Assembly: GCA_900112995.1 (NCBI GenBank)
Contig: FONU01000004.1
Coordinates: 62,001 to 126,000, forward strand
Direction: 5' to 3'
Length of the DNA stretch: 64,000 nucleotides
Source: [Lactobacillus] rogosae
GTDB taxonomy: Bacteria; Bacillota; Clostridia; Lachnospirales; Lachnospiraceae
Numbering within the stretch: position 1 is the stretch's first letter; every line of letters begins with the position of its first letter. Of the stretch, positions 26,245-36,327 are shown in pieces. The notes under the pieces are model-generated. The model saw only the letters and a list, made by a program, of their open reading frames with translations. It searched no databases and was not told the origin of the DNA. The position numbers and the translations under genes are program-made.

Positions 26245-26403
26245 GTCATACCTCATAATTAATTGTATGTACAGATATATCTAATTCTTGAGAAATTTCA
26301 GTTTTAGAAATTCCTGCTTTTAGCATTTTTCGAGCTGGCATCTCATTTCATAATTAAGACACACATACTTCTTATGTTGCTTCATTACATCATTAGCTGT
26401 CAT
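26245..26403 (-). pseudogene. Remnant of an IS30-type transposase N-terminus
   Basis: Minus strand starts MTANDVMKQHKKYVCLNYEM, then after a one-base loss in an A-run continues LKAGISKTEISQELDISVHT and ends at a stop. This is the helix-turn-helix pattern at the start of IS30-like transposases. No catalytic domain or terminal repeats nearby. Confidence 0.45.
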
Positions 26404-26422
26404 AATCATTTCTTCTTCCAAA

Positions 26423-26463
26423 TAAAAAAAGATACTAAAGGCTATAATTACCTCTAGTATCTT
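26423..26463 (-). terminator. Rho-independent terminator
   Basis: Stem AAGATACTAAAGG (26429-26441) / CCTCTAGTATCTT (26451-26463), one mismatch, 9-nt loop, followed on the minus strand by seven T residues. It ends leftward transcription before the IS30 remnant. Confidence 0.75.
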
Positions 26464-26603
26464 CACACTTAATATTCAATTGTTATTATGTTATAAAATT
26501 TTAATGTGCGTGAAACATAGATAATTACTAGCTTTTGTAACTATATGTTAACGCTTACAATTCTTTATATAAATCTTAACATTCATTTCATTTATATGCA
26601 AAA

Positions 26604-26792
26604 AACTTAAATTGTATTCATTAATTTAATACAATTTTATCTTCATAGCCAAGCTAATTAATTAAGCAACTTAAATATAAGCAAATAAACTTAAATTCCA
26701 ACCAACTAACTTAAATTTTTATCAAAATAACTTAAATTCAAACTCCAACAACTTAAATATTTCAGTTGTTAAAATTCAGATTTAACTTAAAT
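26604..26792. repeat. Array of seven AACTTAAAT motifs with about 20-21 bp phasing
   Basis: Exact AACTTAAAT occurs at 26604, 26668, 26688, 26708, 26729, 26750 and 26784. The five central copies are 20, 20, 21 and 21 bp apart, two helical turns, with unrelated AT-rich spacers between them. All are in the same orientation. The 640-bp region 26,243-26,882 otherwise holds only the remnant and terminator listed separately. Function unknown; such arrays can be protein-binding iterons. Confidence 0.7.
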
Positions 26793-26882
26793 TAAATCAA
26801 TTTATAACTATTCCTAATAATATATTGAATAAAACAACTATTTCTAAAACTATTTCTAAAAACTCAAAATAATATTTATCTC

Positions 26883-27330
26883 TTATTCTCCCTCCCCAAC
26901 TCTATATACAACTATCTTCTCCCTCGCAGCCTCTCCGTCCGATACATCACTGCAATCAATCTCTTCAACAAATGTCACATTATATTCCTGTGACAGGCAC
27001 ATAAGATACTCATCTGACGGATAATAACACATAATAAGCATTTCCCTTTGAGCCTCATAATAGCTGTCTATAATATTTGCCAGCACGCTCTTGAATATCT
27101 CAATAGAATGATATTTTGTCTGATATGCCATAAAATGCTTACTCTGCCTTTTCCACAGCCATAATCTAACAACGTATTATTTTTGCCTATAAATCCTGTA
27201 TTAGCCAGTCTTTCCAATACATCGTATGAGGTTGGTTCATATGGATACCTGAATGTATCTGACCTTGTGTCATCACGTCCAGTTGTCTTTATCCTTAAGA
27301 GCTTTTCTCATTCTTTTTCTCTCATTATTA
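26883..27330 (-). pseudogene. Decayed class I SAM-dependent methyltransferase
   Basis: Upstream part (about 27,134-27,290) reads in one frame SDTFRYPYEPTSYDVLERLA, then NNTLLDYGCGKGRVSI, which is a SAM-binding motif I. The frame then shifts, and an 82-residue open stretch (26,883-27,131) continues MAYQTKYHSIEIFKSVLANI, IDSYYEAQREML, YYPSDEYL, the C-terminal part of the same family. The middle of the Rossmann fold, about 60 residues, is missing between them, and earlier codons contain stops. The gene is therefore broken by an internal deletion plus frameshifts. Confidence 0.6.
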
Positions 27331-27343
27331 ATATCCTCTTACT

Positions 27344-27808
27344 TTATATTTTTATTTTGGGTTGTTTTTGATAATCCATTGTTTCTTCATTAGATTTTCG
27401 TATAAATAACAACATCATAACACCAAAAAAAGTAAAAAATATGCCTCCTGCTATTGATGTTTTTATTTTAAATTCATCTCTTACTTTTCGAGGGTCTGAA
27501 CTTAAATAATAGATTTTTTTATGACTACCTATTTTAGATTTAAATAAAAGATATGTTCTATATTGGCATATATATTCTTTATCATTCACTATATAACTAT
27601 ATTTTTTATATCTTATAACTTGTGTACCAGAATAATTATTTAATCCCGTATCAACATATCTGTCAATTGATAAAAGTATTCCATCTGCCTGCATATAATC
27701 GGCAGTTTTAATCAACTCATTTATACCTGTTACTGCACATACACTTACTGCTAATATACATATTACTAATATTAATTTTAAAGTTTTCTTGTCTACAGAT
27801 ACAATCAT
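27344..27808 (-). CDS. Membrane protein, DUF3592-like
   Basis: 154 residues. Two membrane segments: LKLILVICILAVSVCAVTGI near the N-terminus and GGIFFTFFGVMMLLFI near residue 125, with a beta-rich extracytoplasmic part between (SYIVNDKEYICQYRTYL; KIYYLSSDPRKVRD). This layout resembles DUF3592-type proteins. Downstream of the zinc-ribbon gene at 27965 and probably the far end of the Tad-linked gene train, although a hairpin lies between them. Confidence 0.6.
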   Translation of the reverse strand: MIVSVDKKTLKLILVICILAVSVCAVTGINELIKTADYMQADGILLSIDRYVDTGLNNYSGTQVIRYKKYSYIVNDKEYICQYRTYLLFKSKIGSHKKIYYLSSDPRKVRDEFKIKTSIAGGIFFTFFGVMMLLFIRKSNEETMDYQKQPKIKI

Positions 27809-27841
27809 AAATCCCCCTGTCTGATTTTATAATCAAATACG

Positions 27842-27943
27842 AAAAAGTAAAGGGGCTGTCGTGCTAAGTTTAATCTCTATAATATATAAATATTATAATT
27901 TACATATTATATCAACAACGTTTTACACGATAACCCCTTACTT
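27842..27943 (-). terminator. Possible long-range terminator hairpin
   Basis: AAGTAAAGGGGCTGTCGTG (27845-27863) pairs imperfectly with CACGATAACCCCTTACTT (27926-27943) across about 62 nt of AT-rich sequence. On the minus strand the stem ends in TTTTT. Lies just after the zinc-ribbon gene and could close the pilus gene train. Confidence 0.45.
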
Positions 27944-27964
27944 ATCTTAATACTTTATAATTTA

Positions 27965-28504
27965 TTATCCATATATATTATAACTTGCATTTATCATATT
28001 CATTGCATTCAATTTCTTATAACAATATATGAATGGACCCACAATTATAAAAGCTCCTAAAACATTCCAAAGCCAAAAATCCTTAGCACCAAATTGATAA
28101 TCGTATCCTCTTCTTTTCAATTCAGCACCTATTCTATTAGCAAATGAATGATTCCAAACCAATCCATATATTCCTAAAGTAATTGCCGAAATCTGCAGCA
28201 TTCCTAAAAATGGTATTGTCCTCTTTCCATCGGCACGACTGGCTACTATATTCATTTCACCCGATATCTGGCTTTCTATTACAATAGAATAAATTCCTAA
28301 TGTAAGAATACTGAAAATTATGTATTTTACAATATTTCTATTACTTGGAAGCTGTAATTTAGGTGCATACTGGTTATCATACCCCTGTCCAGCTTCACTA
28401 TTATTCTGCTCATACTGTATGCTTGTATTTAATTTCATACCACATACATTACATATTTCAGCATTATCATCACATACTGTATGGCAATTAAGACACTCAA
28501 TCAT
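27965..28504 (-). CDS. Zinc-ribbon membrane protein, DUF4234-like
   Basis: About 179 residues. I prefer the ATG at 28502-28504, since GGAGG lies 5 bp before it and none precedes the ATG at 28516. N-terminal zinc ribbon (CLNCHTVCDDNAEICNVCG), a linker, then DUF4234-like helices: YIIFSILTLGIYSIV, ISAITLGIYGLVWNH, FWLWNVLGAFIIVGPFIY. It starts just after the stop of the giant surface protein gene and is probably co-transcribed. Zinc-ribbon plus membrane architecture also marks the two genes at 54,169-56,367. Confidence 0.7.
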   Translation of the reverse strand: MIECLNCHTVCDDNAEICNVCGMKLNTSIQYEQNNSEAGQGYDNQYAPKLQLPSNRNIVKYIIFSILTLGIYSIVIESQISGEMNIVASRADGKRTIPFLGMLQISAITLGIYGLVWNHSFANRIGAELKRRGYDYQFGAKDFWLWNVLGAFIIVGPFIYCYKKLNAMNMINASYNIYG

Positions 28505-28517
28505 ATTTTCCTCCATC

Positions 28518-31500
28518 TTATGACTCTTTTGTTAATTTTCTTTTCTTCAAAGTTATTGATGTTACTGCCAATCCAGCAAGTACCACTACTCCAATAATAC
28601 TTCCATAGAATAATGGCTTATTATTAAAATATTGTACCCATTTATTAGTAGTAACATAAAAATCTGATATATTAACAATATTCGATGGTGCATCTGAACC
28701 CATTGCTTTTTCACCATTGCCAGCTGCATCTACAGCATATACAAGCAGATTATGGGCTGATGTTGAATCTCCATTAATATTAAATGTAAAGTTACCTCCA
28801 TCTTTGACAATTTGATCAAGTTCATCATCTGACCATACTCTATATTCATTACCATCCAATTCAACAATAACTTTACTAAGTTTTAAATTATCTCTTACTG
28901 TTAACTCAACATCCTTATCCTCAACTGCATATGTTGATCTGCTATCAAGATTTTTTACATTAATTATTGGAGCTTCATCGTCAATACCAAATTGAATCTC
29001 CACATTCTTGGTATCCTGGTCAGTTTTCTGTGTACGGCCAGTTTCATCATCTGACTGAATAGTTAATCTATATACTCCATTGTCTGTAAAATTCTTTGCA
29101 AAAATAACGTATGTATAATGATACCATTCACCATTTCCACCTGTTATATTTATCTGATAATCAACATTTTCCTTAAGATTAATTGTCTCATCATTCTTAT
29201 ATAATATAAGTCTAATATTATTTAACCTATCAACGTTAACTTCCGATATAATAATGTCTTCCGCCTGCTTAACATATTTTCCATTAAGAAATTCTGTCTC
29301 TGTAGACAGCTCATATGTTGAACCAAATCTATTTACAGAAAATACTATTATCTGTGTAGAAGTATTACCTGCTTTATCAGTTATACTTGCATCCAGTGTA
29401 TAAATATCATCTATGGTTTTATTGTTATCAAAATTGTTAAATGTAAATACTCGTCCATTATGTTGATCTGAATAAGCTCCATCTAATTCCACGCTCTTGC
29501 GGTTAGCACCTGTAAGCGTAATTGAAACCATTGACTCATCATAGTTAGTATCTGAATATGAAACTACTGGTATTACAGTTCCACTATTAGCTGTATTATT
29601 ATCAATTCCTGTTATTGATAGCTCAGGAAGTGTCTTATCAATATAGAAGTTCTGTTCAGCAAATTCTTCACTTATATTTCCCGCCATATCATTAGTACTA
29701 ACACTAAATGTATAATATGCATCACTATTATAATTAATTGTAGCTGTATTTCTATCTCCATCTGAAGACCAGCCACTTATATCTGGCGTCGAAACCGCAT
29801 TTCCATCATCCATTGCAGTTATATTAACATTAACTCTATCTGCCTGAAAATTATGTTCTGTTATCGTAATAGTTGCTACTCTGTCCGATTTATAATAATT
29901 ATCATTAGAAGCGTCATTATTATCATAATTAACTTCTATTACCGGTAAAGTCTTATCTATTGTGAATTCATTAGCTGCAATAGTTTCTTCTGCATAATTT
30001 ACTGATTGATTTGCATTGTCTGCCATATCACTATAATTAATATCAAAACTATAATCTCCATCAGCATCATATGTAACATATGTTATCCAAGTAGTATCAT
30101 CCATATTTCCACTGCCTGAGTTCTGTTCCCATCCTGAAATTGACGGAATTACACCATCTGTATTTACAATGTTTATATTAACATCATCTGCATTAAAATT
30201 ACGCTCTGTTATCTGAATTCTTGCTGTTCGGCTTTCTTTAAAATATACATTGTTATCTGCAATATTGTTATCATAAGATACATCTATTATTGGAGAAGTT
30301 GTGTCTATTTTTATATACTGACCTATCATTTCATTATTAGTAACTCGTTCATTACCAGCATTATCAAATGCTGTTAATTCTAATATTACATTATTAGAAT
30401 TAAATTTCTGTGAGTCAATAACAATATTACCATTCCAAGAACTTATAAGTTTATCATTATCATATATTGCACCTGCAACATTATCTGAAGCTATATCCAG
30501 CAACGTTCCTGTTTCGACCGCATCTGTGTCTCTGGTATATATTCTATAAGTTATTTTATTAATACCTGAATAATATCCATTAACATCTTGATTATTACCT
30601 GAATATTTAGGATCAATAACTTTCATTGCAACATTTACATTACTATTATGAAGACCATTCTTATTAGCTCCATCAGGCAATATATCTATCTGTGGTGCTG
30701 CACTTTCACCACTTGGTGCTTTGTCATCAACAACTATACCTGTTGAATTGACAATTGATACGTTACCAGACATATCTTCTACTCTGAAATATATTACAAA
30801 TTTTTCACTAGGTTTTATTAAAACACCATTTTGTGAATCATAATTATTCCATATTCCGTTCACATCATAATCTGCTAATTGATTAATTTTCTGGTATTTA
30901 ATTGATTTAATACCACTAATATCAGCATCTGTTGTAAATTTTAAAGTAATATCGTTACGATAAAATCTTTCAAATGCTATTCCGTTTATAGCCAGAACCG
31001 AAGTACTATCTATCGTAATATCAGAATTGACTGGTGCTGTTTTATCGATTACAAATTCGCTAACAGCCTTAGAATTGCCATAATCAACATAGGTGTTTTT
31101 TCTACCTGACATATCTGTATATGAAATATCAAATGTATAATATGCCTCAACTGTAAATGGAATTTCTGCCTCATGAATATCTCCATTATTTGTCCAGCTT
31201 GAAGGATTCTTTAAGTATGAAGCAAAATCTGCAACATTATCAACAGCTTTGTTATTTGTTACTTTTAACTCTACATCATTTGAATTAAAGTTGTGCTCTA
31301 TAATTGTTATTCTAGCTGTTCTATCAGCATTGAAGTATTTATCATTTCGTACATCATTATTAGAGTAATCTACCTTTACAACTGGGTCTGTTTTATCCAC
31401 AATAAATTGCTTCGTTACTTTATCCGCAGCATTACCTGAGTAATCAGTATACTCAACACTAACTATATACTTGGCATCTTTACTTTCATATTCATTATTT

Positions 31501-34500
31501 AACTCTATACTGCCTACCCAGATATCATCTTTATCATTATATGAAAATCCTGTTGTTAAATCCTTATCCTTGTATGTCTTTTCGGTTAATGTTCCATCAT
31601 TTAACTCTGTTGTAACTTTTATTTTCAAGTCATCAGAATCCTTGTCAAAATTTGCTTCTTTTATTTGAATATTGGCTGTAACAGGATAATCTTTATAATA
31701 CTCTTCATATTGGTTGCTTTTATTCTTTCCATCTATCGTAATATTTATCTCTGGTTTAATATCATCTACCACTGTTGTTTTAGTATCTTTAAAAACTTCA
31801 CTTACATTCTCTGCTTTATCAGTTGCTGTAAAGCTGACTTTTCCTCTAAATTGGGCTGGAATTTCAAAAACTGCCTGAGCTTTACTTTTATCAGATTTAA
31901 AATTCTTGTCACCTTCAGATATTACAATATCTTTTTTACCAGTATTTACAGTACTTGCCCCTTCTTCTACTTCATAAGAATATTTAAATGATTTTATTCC
32001 TGATGTCTTATCATCTGCTGCAATTGTAACGGTTACAGGTGCTTTATAATATCCAAATGTAATTAACTGCAAAATTACATCTTTCTTTGACTTTGAATAG
32101 CTTATTGTAAGATTTTCTGGTTTTTCCTTATCAATACAAAATTCTGTCTCAGCCTCTTTTTGCTGTGAATTTCCTGCCATATCTTTATAATCTATCTTTA
32201 ATGAATACATAGCATCTGTATCAAATTCTACATTTCTAAGTGTATAAGTATTGCCCTGTTGCTCCCAATTACCTTCTCTTAATAATTTCTGATAATCTTT
32301 GACATTAACAGATTTATCATCTGCATCTTTAGTAACACAGTTTACATTTATATCTGAAGGGTCAAAATTATGCTCTTTAATTACTATGTCCGCCTTTGCT
32401 TTTCTATAGTAATACTCTCCATTTATAGCATCTTCTTTATCTAATTCTATGCTAACCTGTGGTGCAGTTTTATCTATCGTAAATTTATTTGTATATGGTT
32501 TTGCTTCATTTCCTGAAAAATCTGAGTATTGAATATTTAATGTATAATCGCCTTCTTCTGTAAATTCAATAGATGCTCTCCATATACCATCGCTTCCTTT
32601 GTTAAACCACTCTTTAAAATCGTCCTTATTCTGATACTTTTTTGAAGTAGTTACACCTTCATCATTTATACTGGTAACAGTTATATTTAAATGTTCTGAT
32701 ATAATCTCATCTGGTCTTGATGCATCAGTTAATTTTTCAAGGCTCTCTACAAAAAAGTTATCTTCATCTATACTGATTGTTGCTGTCCTATCTGCTTTAT
32801 AATAAGATGAATTTTTCACATCATTATTATCATAAGATACGCTAACTCCTTTTGTTATTTCATCTACAACTATTGTTTTATCATTATCAATACAGATGTC
32901 ACTTTTATTATCAGCACAATCCGTTGCAGTAAAGTTGACTTTTCCTCTAAACTGAGCTGGTATTTCAAAAACTGCCTGAGCTTTATTACCATCTGACTTA
33001 AAAGCATTATCTCCCTGTGCTATTACAACATCACTCTTTCCGGCATTTACACCACTTACACCATTATCTACTTTATAAGAATATGCAAATGACTTTATTC
33101 CTGATGTCAAATCCTCTGCTTCTATCGTAACTTTTACTGGTGCTTTATAAAATCCGAATGTTATTCCCTGTAACAAAATATCATGTACTGATTTTGAATA
33201 ACTTATAGTAAGATTTTGTGGTTTTGTTTTATCAATCTTGATTTCGTCTGATGATATATTTATAGTTCCTGTTATTCCTAATTCATTCTTTAAATAAATT
33301 TTTTTAGTATGTGAACCATCTTCAGTTATTTTCAAGCTGTCTTCCCATATATTATTAGTTAAATTATTAGAATAACTAACTTTATAACCTGCTGCTGGAA
33401 TAATAGTAACATCACCTCTATACCATATATTATCAGATGACTTTTCTCCTGATATTGTATATGGCTGTGAAGGTGTTTCAAGATATTCTACTTGTATAGT
33501 ATAAGTTGCCTGTGCAGCTGCGTAACAATTATTACCTGCCTTAACAGCTTCTACAGTCACCGTACCTATACTATTATCTTTAAATTTAAGTTTACCATTA
33601 TTATCAACTTCTGCTATATTAGCACCCTCTATAACTTTATAAGTTATAACAGTATCCACTGCATATCCTTTTTTGTCCGGTACACTTATATTTTCTACTG
33701 GGACTGCTGCATTAGAAAAATTATTACCATATATTACTTTTTGTGTATTGGTATCATTAAATTTAATTGACTGTTCTGCTGGACTTATATCAATTGTTAA
33801 TTCATCAATAGCAGCTTTATAACCATCAGAAGATGCCTTTTCTGCTCGAATAGTTACTTTTCCTGCTTTTTTTACTTTAATCTTATTACCATCAATTGTT
33901 ATAGCATCACCACTTACAATTGAATATTTTACTTCTCCATCTCCATTACCACCCGTTGTTGCTAATGTATATTCATTATTATTCTCATTATATTTGATTG
34001 ATTGTGGCATATTATTATCAAATTTAAAGCCTTTCTGTTCTGCTTTATCTATTGTTAATGTATAATATGCCTTATTGGAATCAAGATAACAATCATCACC
34101 ATTTCTTACAGCCACTACAGTAATTGTACCAGAACCCTTAATAGTTACTTTTCCTGTATCCACATCTACGGCTGCACAAGGAACCCCTGATTGTGTATTA
34201 CTAACTTCTTTTACACTATACTTAATATCACTTGTTGATTGTCCTCCTATAGCTACATTGTTGTATTCATTATTATTTTCACCATATGTAACTTTATCAG
34301 TGTTTTTATTAAACTTAACTTCTGTTTGATTTGCTTTTTTTATTGTAATACTGCAGGCTATTGAAGCTTCCTCATATATATCATCTGCCCCTTTAACCGC
34401 TTCTACTGTAATTATTCCTGTTTTATATCCCTTAGATTTAACAATACCTGTTGCTGTGTCAATACTTGCAATATCATTCTCTGTAACTCTATTTCCGTTA

Positions 34501-35840
34501 TCAACTATATAATATGCAATTGCAGAACTAGTACTTCCACCTGATGCTTCAACAGTATAAGTCCAATTCTCTGAATATGTAATTTCTGGATTAGTTGTTA
34601 AAAATTCTAGTGCTTCCTGTTGAGCCTTCTTAATAGTAAGTGTATAAGTTATTGGAGAAGAGTCTTCATATCTTTCATCTCCTAATTTTGTTGCTTTTAC
34701 TACTATCGTTCCAATTTTCTTTAATGTTATAACTGGTGATGTATTATCTTCTATAGAAGCATACTCTGAACCTGTTGTAATCTCATATATAATTTGTCCT
34801 GTACCATTACCACCTGACGCTTCGTTACTAAATGTTCCATCTGTTATAGCTGCATCTTCTGGTGTCTCTATTTCAAACTGAAGCATTTTCTGAGATGCTT
34901 TTTTGATTTCAATTGTATATTGTGCTTTGACTTCTTTATATTTATCATCAGCAGCCCTTTTTGCTTCAACAACAACACTTCCTGCTTTTAATAAATGTAA
35001 TGTTCCATCATTATCTACAGTTGCATAATCATCTCCGCTGGCAATCTCATATGTTATGTCACCTTTTCCATAACCACCAGATACCTTATTAACATATGTT
35101 CCATTTTCTGAATATATAATATACCCTGGAGCAGGATCACTAAATTCAAAATTGGAATCATCTGCTTTATTTATAGTTAAAGTATATGTTGCCTGTGATT
35201 CCTGATAGTTCTCGTCCTCAGGCAATACAGCTTTAATAGTTGCACTTCCTGCTTTCAGTGTAGTTATAGCACCATCATTATCTACACTTATACACTCATC
35301 ACCTGACTCAACACTATATGTTACAGTACCAGCACGGTCTGTTTTTGAACTCGCAGCTGTGTTAGTAAAATCCTCACCATATTTTATCTCAGCTGTTGAT
35401 AAAGTAAAAGCAAATGTGTCATCAATTGCTTTCTTATGTATTTCAACATCAATATTATCAACGTCATTGACTACCTGTATATTAGTACTTGTATGTTTAA
35501 CATATCCATCTTTCGTAGCTGTAATATCCATAGTTACTGTCGTTCCGTCTGTTGCTGCATTCGCAATTAAATCGGAGGTTATGTCTGCAATTAACGCAAT
35601 ACCATTAATTGTCACAACATTACCCGACTTATTTTCACTTCCAGCTTTTATTAAATATTCAATATTAACGCCATCAATTAATGCACCAGCTTCGTCCTTG
35701 ACTGTAATAGAATAACCATTAGTCTGTGAATCTGCTTTAGCTCGTATTCTAAATACATTAAATGGAATAATTGAAATAACCATTAATATTACAAGAAACC
35801 ATGCATTAATACGTTCTATAAGCTTTCTTTTGCCTTTCAT
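28518..35840 (-). CDS. Giant Ig-repeat surface protein (putative adhesin), 2440 aa
   Basis: N-terminal signal peptide (WFLVILMVISIIPFNVF, cut near ...RAKA), then a prealbumin-like domain. Residues about 138-785 are seven bacterial Ig-like repeats of about 85-90 residues, each opening with a pattern like NQTEVKF or EQKGFKF and with SGGNGTG-type loops. Residues about 870-2200 are further Ig-like repeats marked by NNDVRNDKYFNADRTARITI and HNF blocks (six clear copies), with two near-identical 115-residue segments beginning NLTISYS at about 870 and 1240. The C-terminus has one membrane helix (near 2407-2427) and KKRKLTKES; there is no LPxTG sorting signal, so it is anchored by the helix. It is co-directional with, and tightly linked to, the kinase and pilus genes. 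Confidence 0.85.
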   Translation of the reverse strand: MKGKRKLIERINAWFLVILMVISIIPFNVFRIRAKADSQTNGYSITVKDEAGALIDGVNIEYLIKAGSENKSGNVVTINGIALIADITSDLIANAATDGTTVTMDITATKDGYVKHTSTNIQVVNDVDNIDVEIHKKAIDDTFAFTLSTAEIKYGEDFTNTAASSKTDRAGTVTYSVESGDECISVDNDGAITTLKAGSATIKAVLPEDENYQESQATYTLTINKADDSNFEFSDPAPGYIIYSENGTYVNKVSGGYGKGDITYEIASGDDYATVDNDGTLHLLKAGSVVVEAKRAADDKYKEVKAQYTIEIKKASQKMLQFEIETPEDAAITDGTFSNEASGGNGTGQIIYEITTGSEYASIEDNTSPVITLKKIGTIVVKATKLGDERYEDSSPITYTLTIKKAQQEALEFLTTNPEITYSENWTYTVEASGGSTSSAIAYYIVDNGNRVTENDIASIDTATGIVKSKGYKTGIITVEAVKGADDIYEEASIACSITIKKANQTEVKFNKNTDKVTYGENNNEYNNVAIGGQSTSDIKYSVKEVSNTQSGVPCAAVDVDTGKVTIKGSGTITVVAVRNGDDCYLDSNKAYYTLTIDKAEQKGFKFDNNMPQSIKYNENNNEYTLATTGGNGDGEVKYSIVSGDAITIDGNKIKVKKAGKVTIRAEKASSDGYKAAIDELTIDISPAEQSIKFNDTNTQKVIYGNNFSNAAVPVENISVPDKKGYAVDTVITYKVIEGANIAEVDNNGKLKFKDNSIGTVTVEAVKAGNNCYAAAQATYTIQVEYLETPSQPYTISGEKSSDNIWYRGDVTIIPAAGYKVSYSNNLTNNIWEDSLKITEDGSHTKKIYLKNELGITGTINISSDEIKIDKTKPQNLTISYSKSVHDILLQGITFGFYKAPVKVTIEAEDLTSGIKSFAYSYKVDNGVSGVNAGKSDVVIAQGDNAFKSDGNKAQAVFEIPAQFRGKVNFTATDCADNKSDICIDNDKTIVVDEITKGVSVSYDNNDVKNSSYYKADRTATISIDEDNFFVESLEKLTDASRPDEIISEHLNITVTSINDEGVTTSKKYQNKDDFKEWFNKGSDGIWRASIEFTEEGDYTLNIQYSDFSGNEAKPYTNKFTIDKTAPQVSIELDKEDAINGEYYYRKAKADIVIKEHNFDPSDINVNCVTKDADDKSVNVKDYQKLLREGNWEQQGNTYTLRNVEFDTDAMYSLKIDYKDMAGNSQQKEAETEFCIDKEKPENLTISYSKSKKDVILQLITFGYYKAPVTVTIAADDKTSGIKSFKYSYEVEEGASTVNTGKKDIVISEGDKNFKSDKSKAQAVFEIPAQFRGKVSFTATDKAENVSEVFKDTKTTVVDDIKPEINITIDGKNKSNQYEEYYKDYPVTANIQIKEANFDKDSDDLKIKVTTELNDGTLTEKTYKDKDLTTGFSYNDKDDIWVGSIELNNEYESKDAKYIVSVEYTDYSGNAADKVTKQFIVDKTDPVVKVDYSNNDVRNDKYFNADRTARITIIEHNFNSNDVELKVTNNKAVDNVADFASYLKNPSSWTNNGDIHEAEIPFTVEAYYTFDISYTDMSGRKNTYVDYGNSKAVSEFVIDKTAPVNSDITIDSTSVLAINGIAFERFYRNDITLKFTTDADISGIKSIKYQKINQLADYDVNGIWNNYDSQNGVLIKPSEKFVIYFRVEDMSGNVSIVNSTGIVVDDKAPSGESAAPQIDILPDGANKNGLHNSNVNVAMKVIDPKYSGNNQDVNGYYSGINKITYRIYTRDTDAVETGTLLDIASDNVAGAIYDNDKLISSWNGNIVIDSQKFNSNNVILELTAFDNAGNERVTNNEMIGQYIKIDTTSPIIDVSYDNNIADNNVYFKESRTARIQITERNFNADDVNINIVNTDGVIPSISGWEQNSGSGNMDDTTWITYVTYDADGDYSFDINYSDMADNANQSVNYAEETIAANEFTIDKTLPVIEVNYDNNDASNDNYYKSDRVATITITEHNFQADRVNVNITAMDDGNAVSTPDISGWSSDGDRNTATINYNSDAYYTFSVSTNDMAGNISEEFAEQNFYIDKTLPELSITGIDNNTANSGTVIPVVSYSDTNYDESMVSITLTGANRKSVELDGAYSDQHNGRVFTFNNFDNNKTIDDIYTLDASITDKAGNTSTQIIVFSVNRFGSTYELSTETEFLNGKYVKQAEDIIISEVNVDRLNNIRLILYKNDETINLKENVDYQINITGGNGEWYHYTYVIFAKNFTDNGVYRLTIQSDDETGRTQKTDQDTKNVEIQFGIDDEAPIINVKNLDSRSTYAVEDKDVELTVRDNLKLSKVIVELDGNEYRVWSDDELDQIVKDGGNFTFNINGDSTSAHNLLVYAVDAAGNGEKAMGSDAPSNIVNISDFYVTTNKWVQYFNNKPLFYGSIIGVVVLAGLAVTSITLKKRKLTKES

Positions 35841-35850
35841 AATTTTTCTC

Positions 35851-36324
35851 CTATTCTATAATTTCTTTACTCTCTGCATATCCAATTTCAAATTCAATAC
35901 AAAATTCTTTATTTAATACTGTTGTTTCATTAGTTGAATGTGATAATACTGTCGTTTCATTCATTCCTGTATTAAGCACTTCCGTATTTCCTGTATCAGG
36001 ACTAAGTTCTGATGTATTGAATTTTTCTGTCTGTGGAGAAATTCCTATTCCACCTGTGCTTTTTATTAATTTACCAGATGGTGATATTTTATCTGTAAGC
36101 CTTCCTCTTGCAACATTAACAGGACTTGACTTATAATTTTTTTCTCCTGTATTTTCATTTTGTCTTCTAATATCTTCTATTGCTTTACGTGCTGTAATTC
36201 CAGTTAAATCTCCAATTATCCTTCTTATATCCAAAAGGAAAAATAAAGCAATTGCTATAAACAGCAAAACAACTGCAATTATATAAAATATTGTCGACAT
36301 ACTTTGTAATCTTTCTATTGACAT
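35851..36324 (-). CDS. Single-pass membrane protein with TTVL phospho-motif repeats
   Basis: 157 residues. One membrane helix (IFYIIAVVLLFIAIALFFLL, residues 12-31), then a cytoplasmic-looking hydrophilic tail. The tail has GNTEVL, NETTVL, NETTVL in close succession near residues 112-138. These look like the ETT phosphothreonine sites that FHA domains bind in actinobacterial GarA/OdhI. It lies 3 bp after the Ser/Thr kinase gene and 10 bp before the giant surface protein. I infer a kinase substrate that recruits the FHA protein to the membrane; the family itself is unknown to me. Confidence 0.6.
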   Translation of the reverse strand: MSIERLQSMSTIFYIIAVVLLFIAIALFFLLDIRRIIGDLTGITARKAIEDIRRQNENTGEKNYKSSPVNVARGRLTDKISPSGKLIKSTGGIGISPQTEKFNTSELSPDTGNTEVLNTGMNETTVLSHSTNETTVLNKEFCIEFEIGYAESKEIIE

Positions 36325-36327
36325 ATA

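Noticed and set aside
26668-26758. CRISPR array (regular short repeats)
   Set aside because: The 9-bp AACTTAAAT repeats with 11-12 bp spacers are far too short, and no cas gene is present.
28518-35840. LPxTG sorting signal in the giant surface protein
   Set aside because: The C-terminus has a membrane helix and basic tail but no LPxTG or NPQTN-like motif before it.
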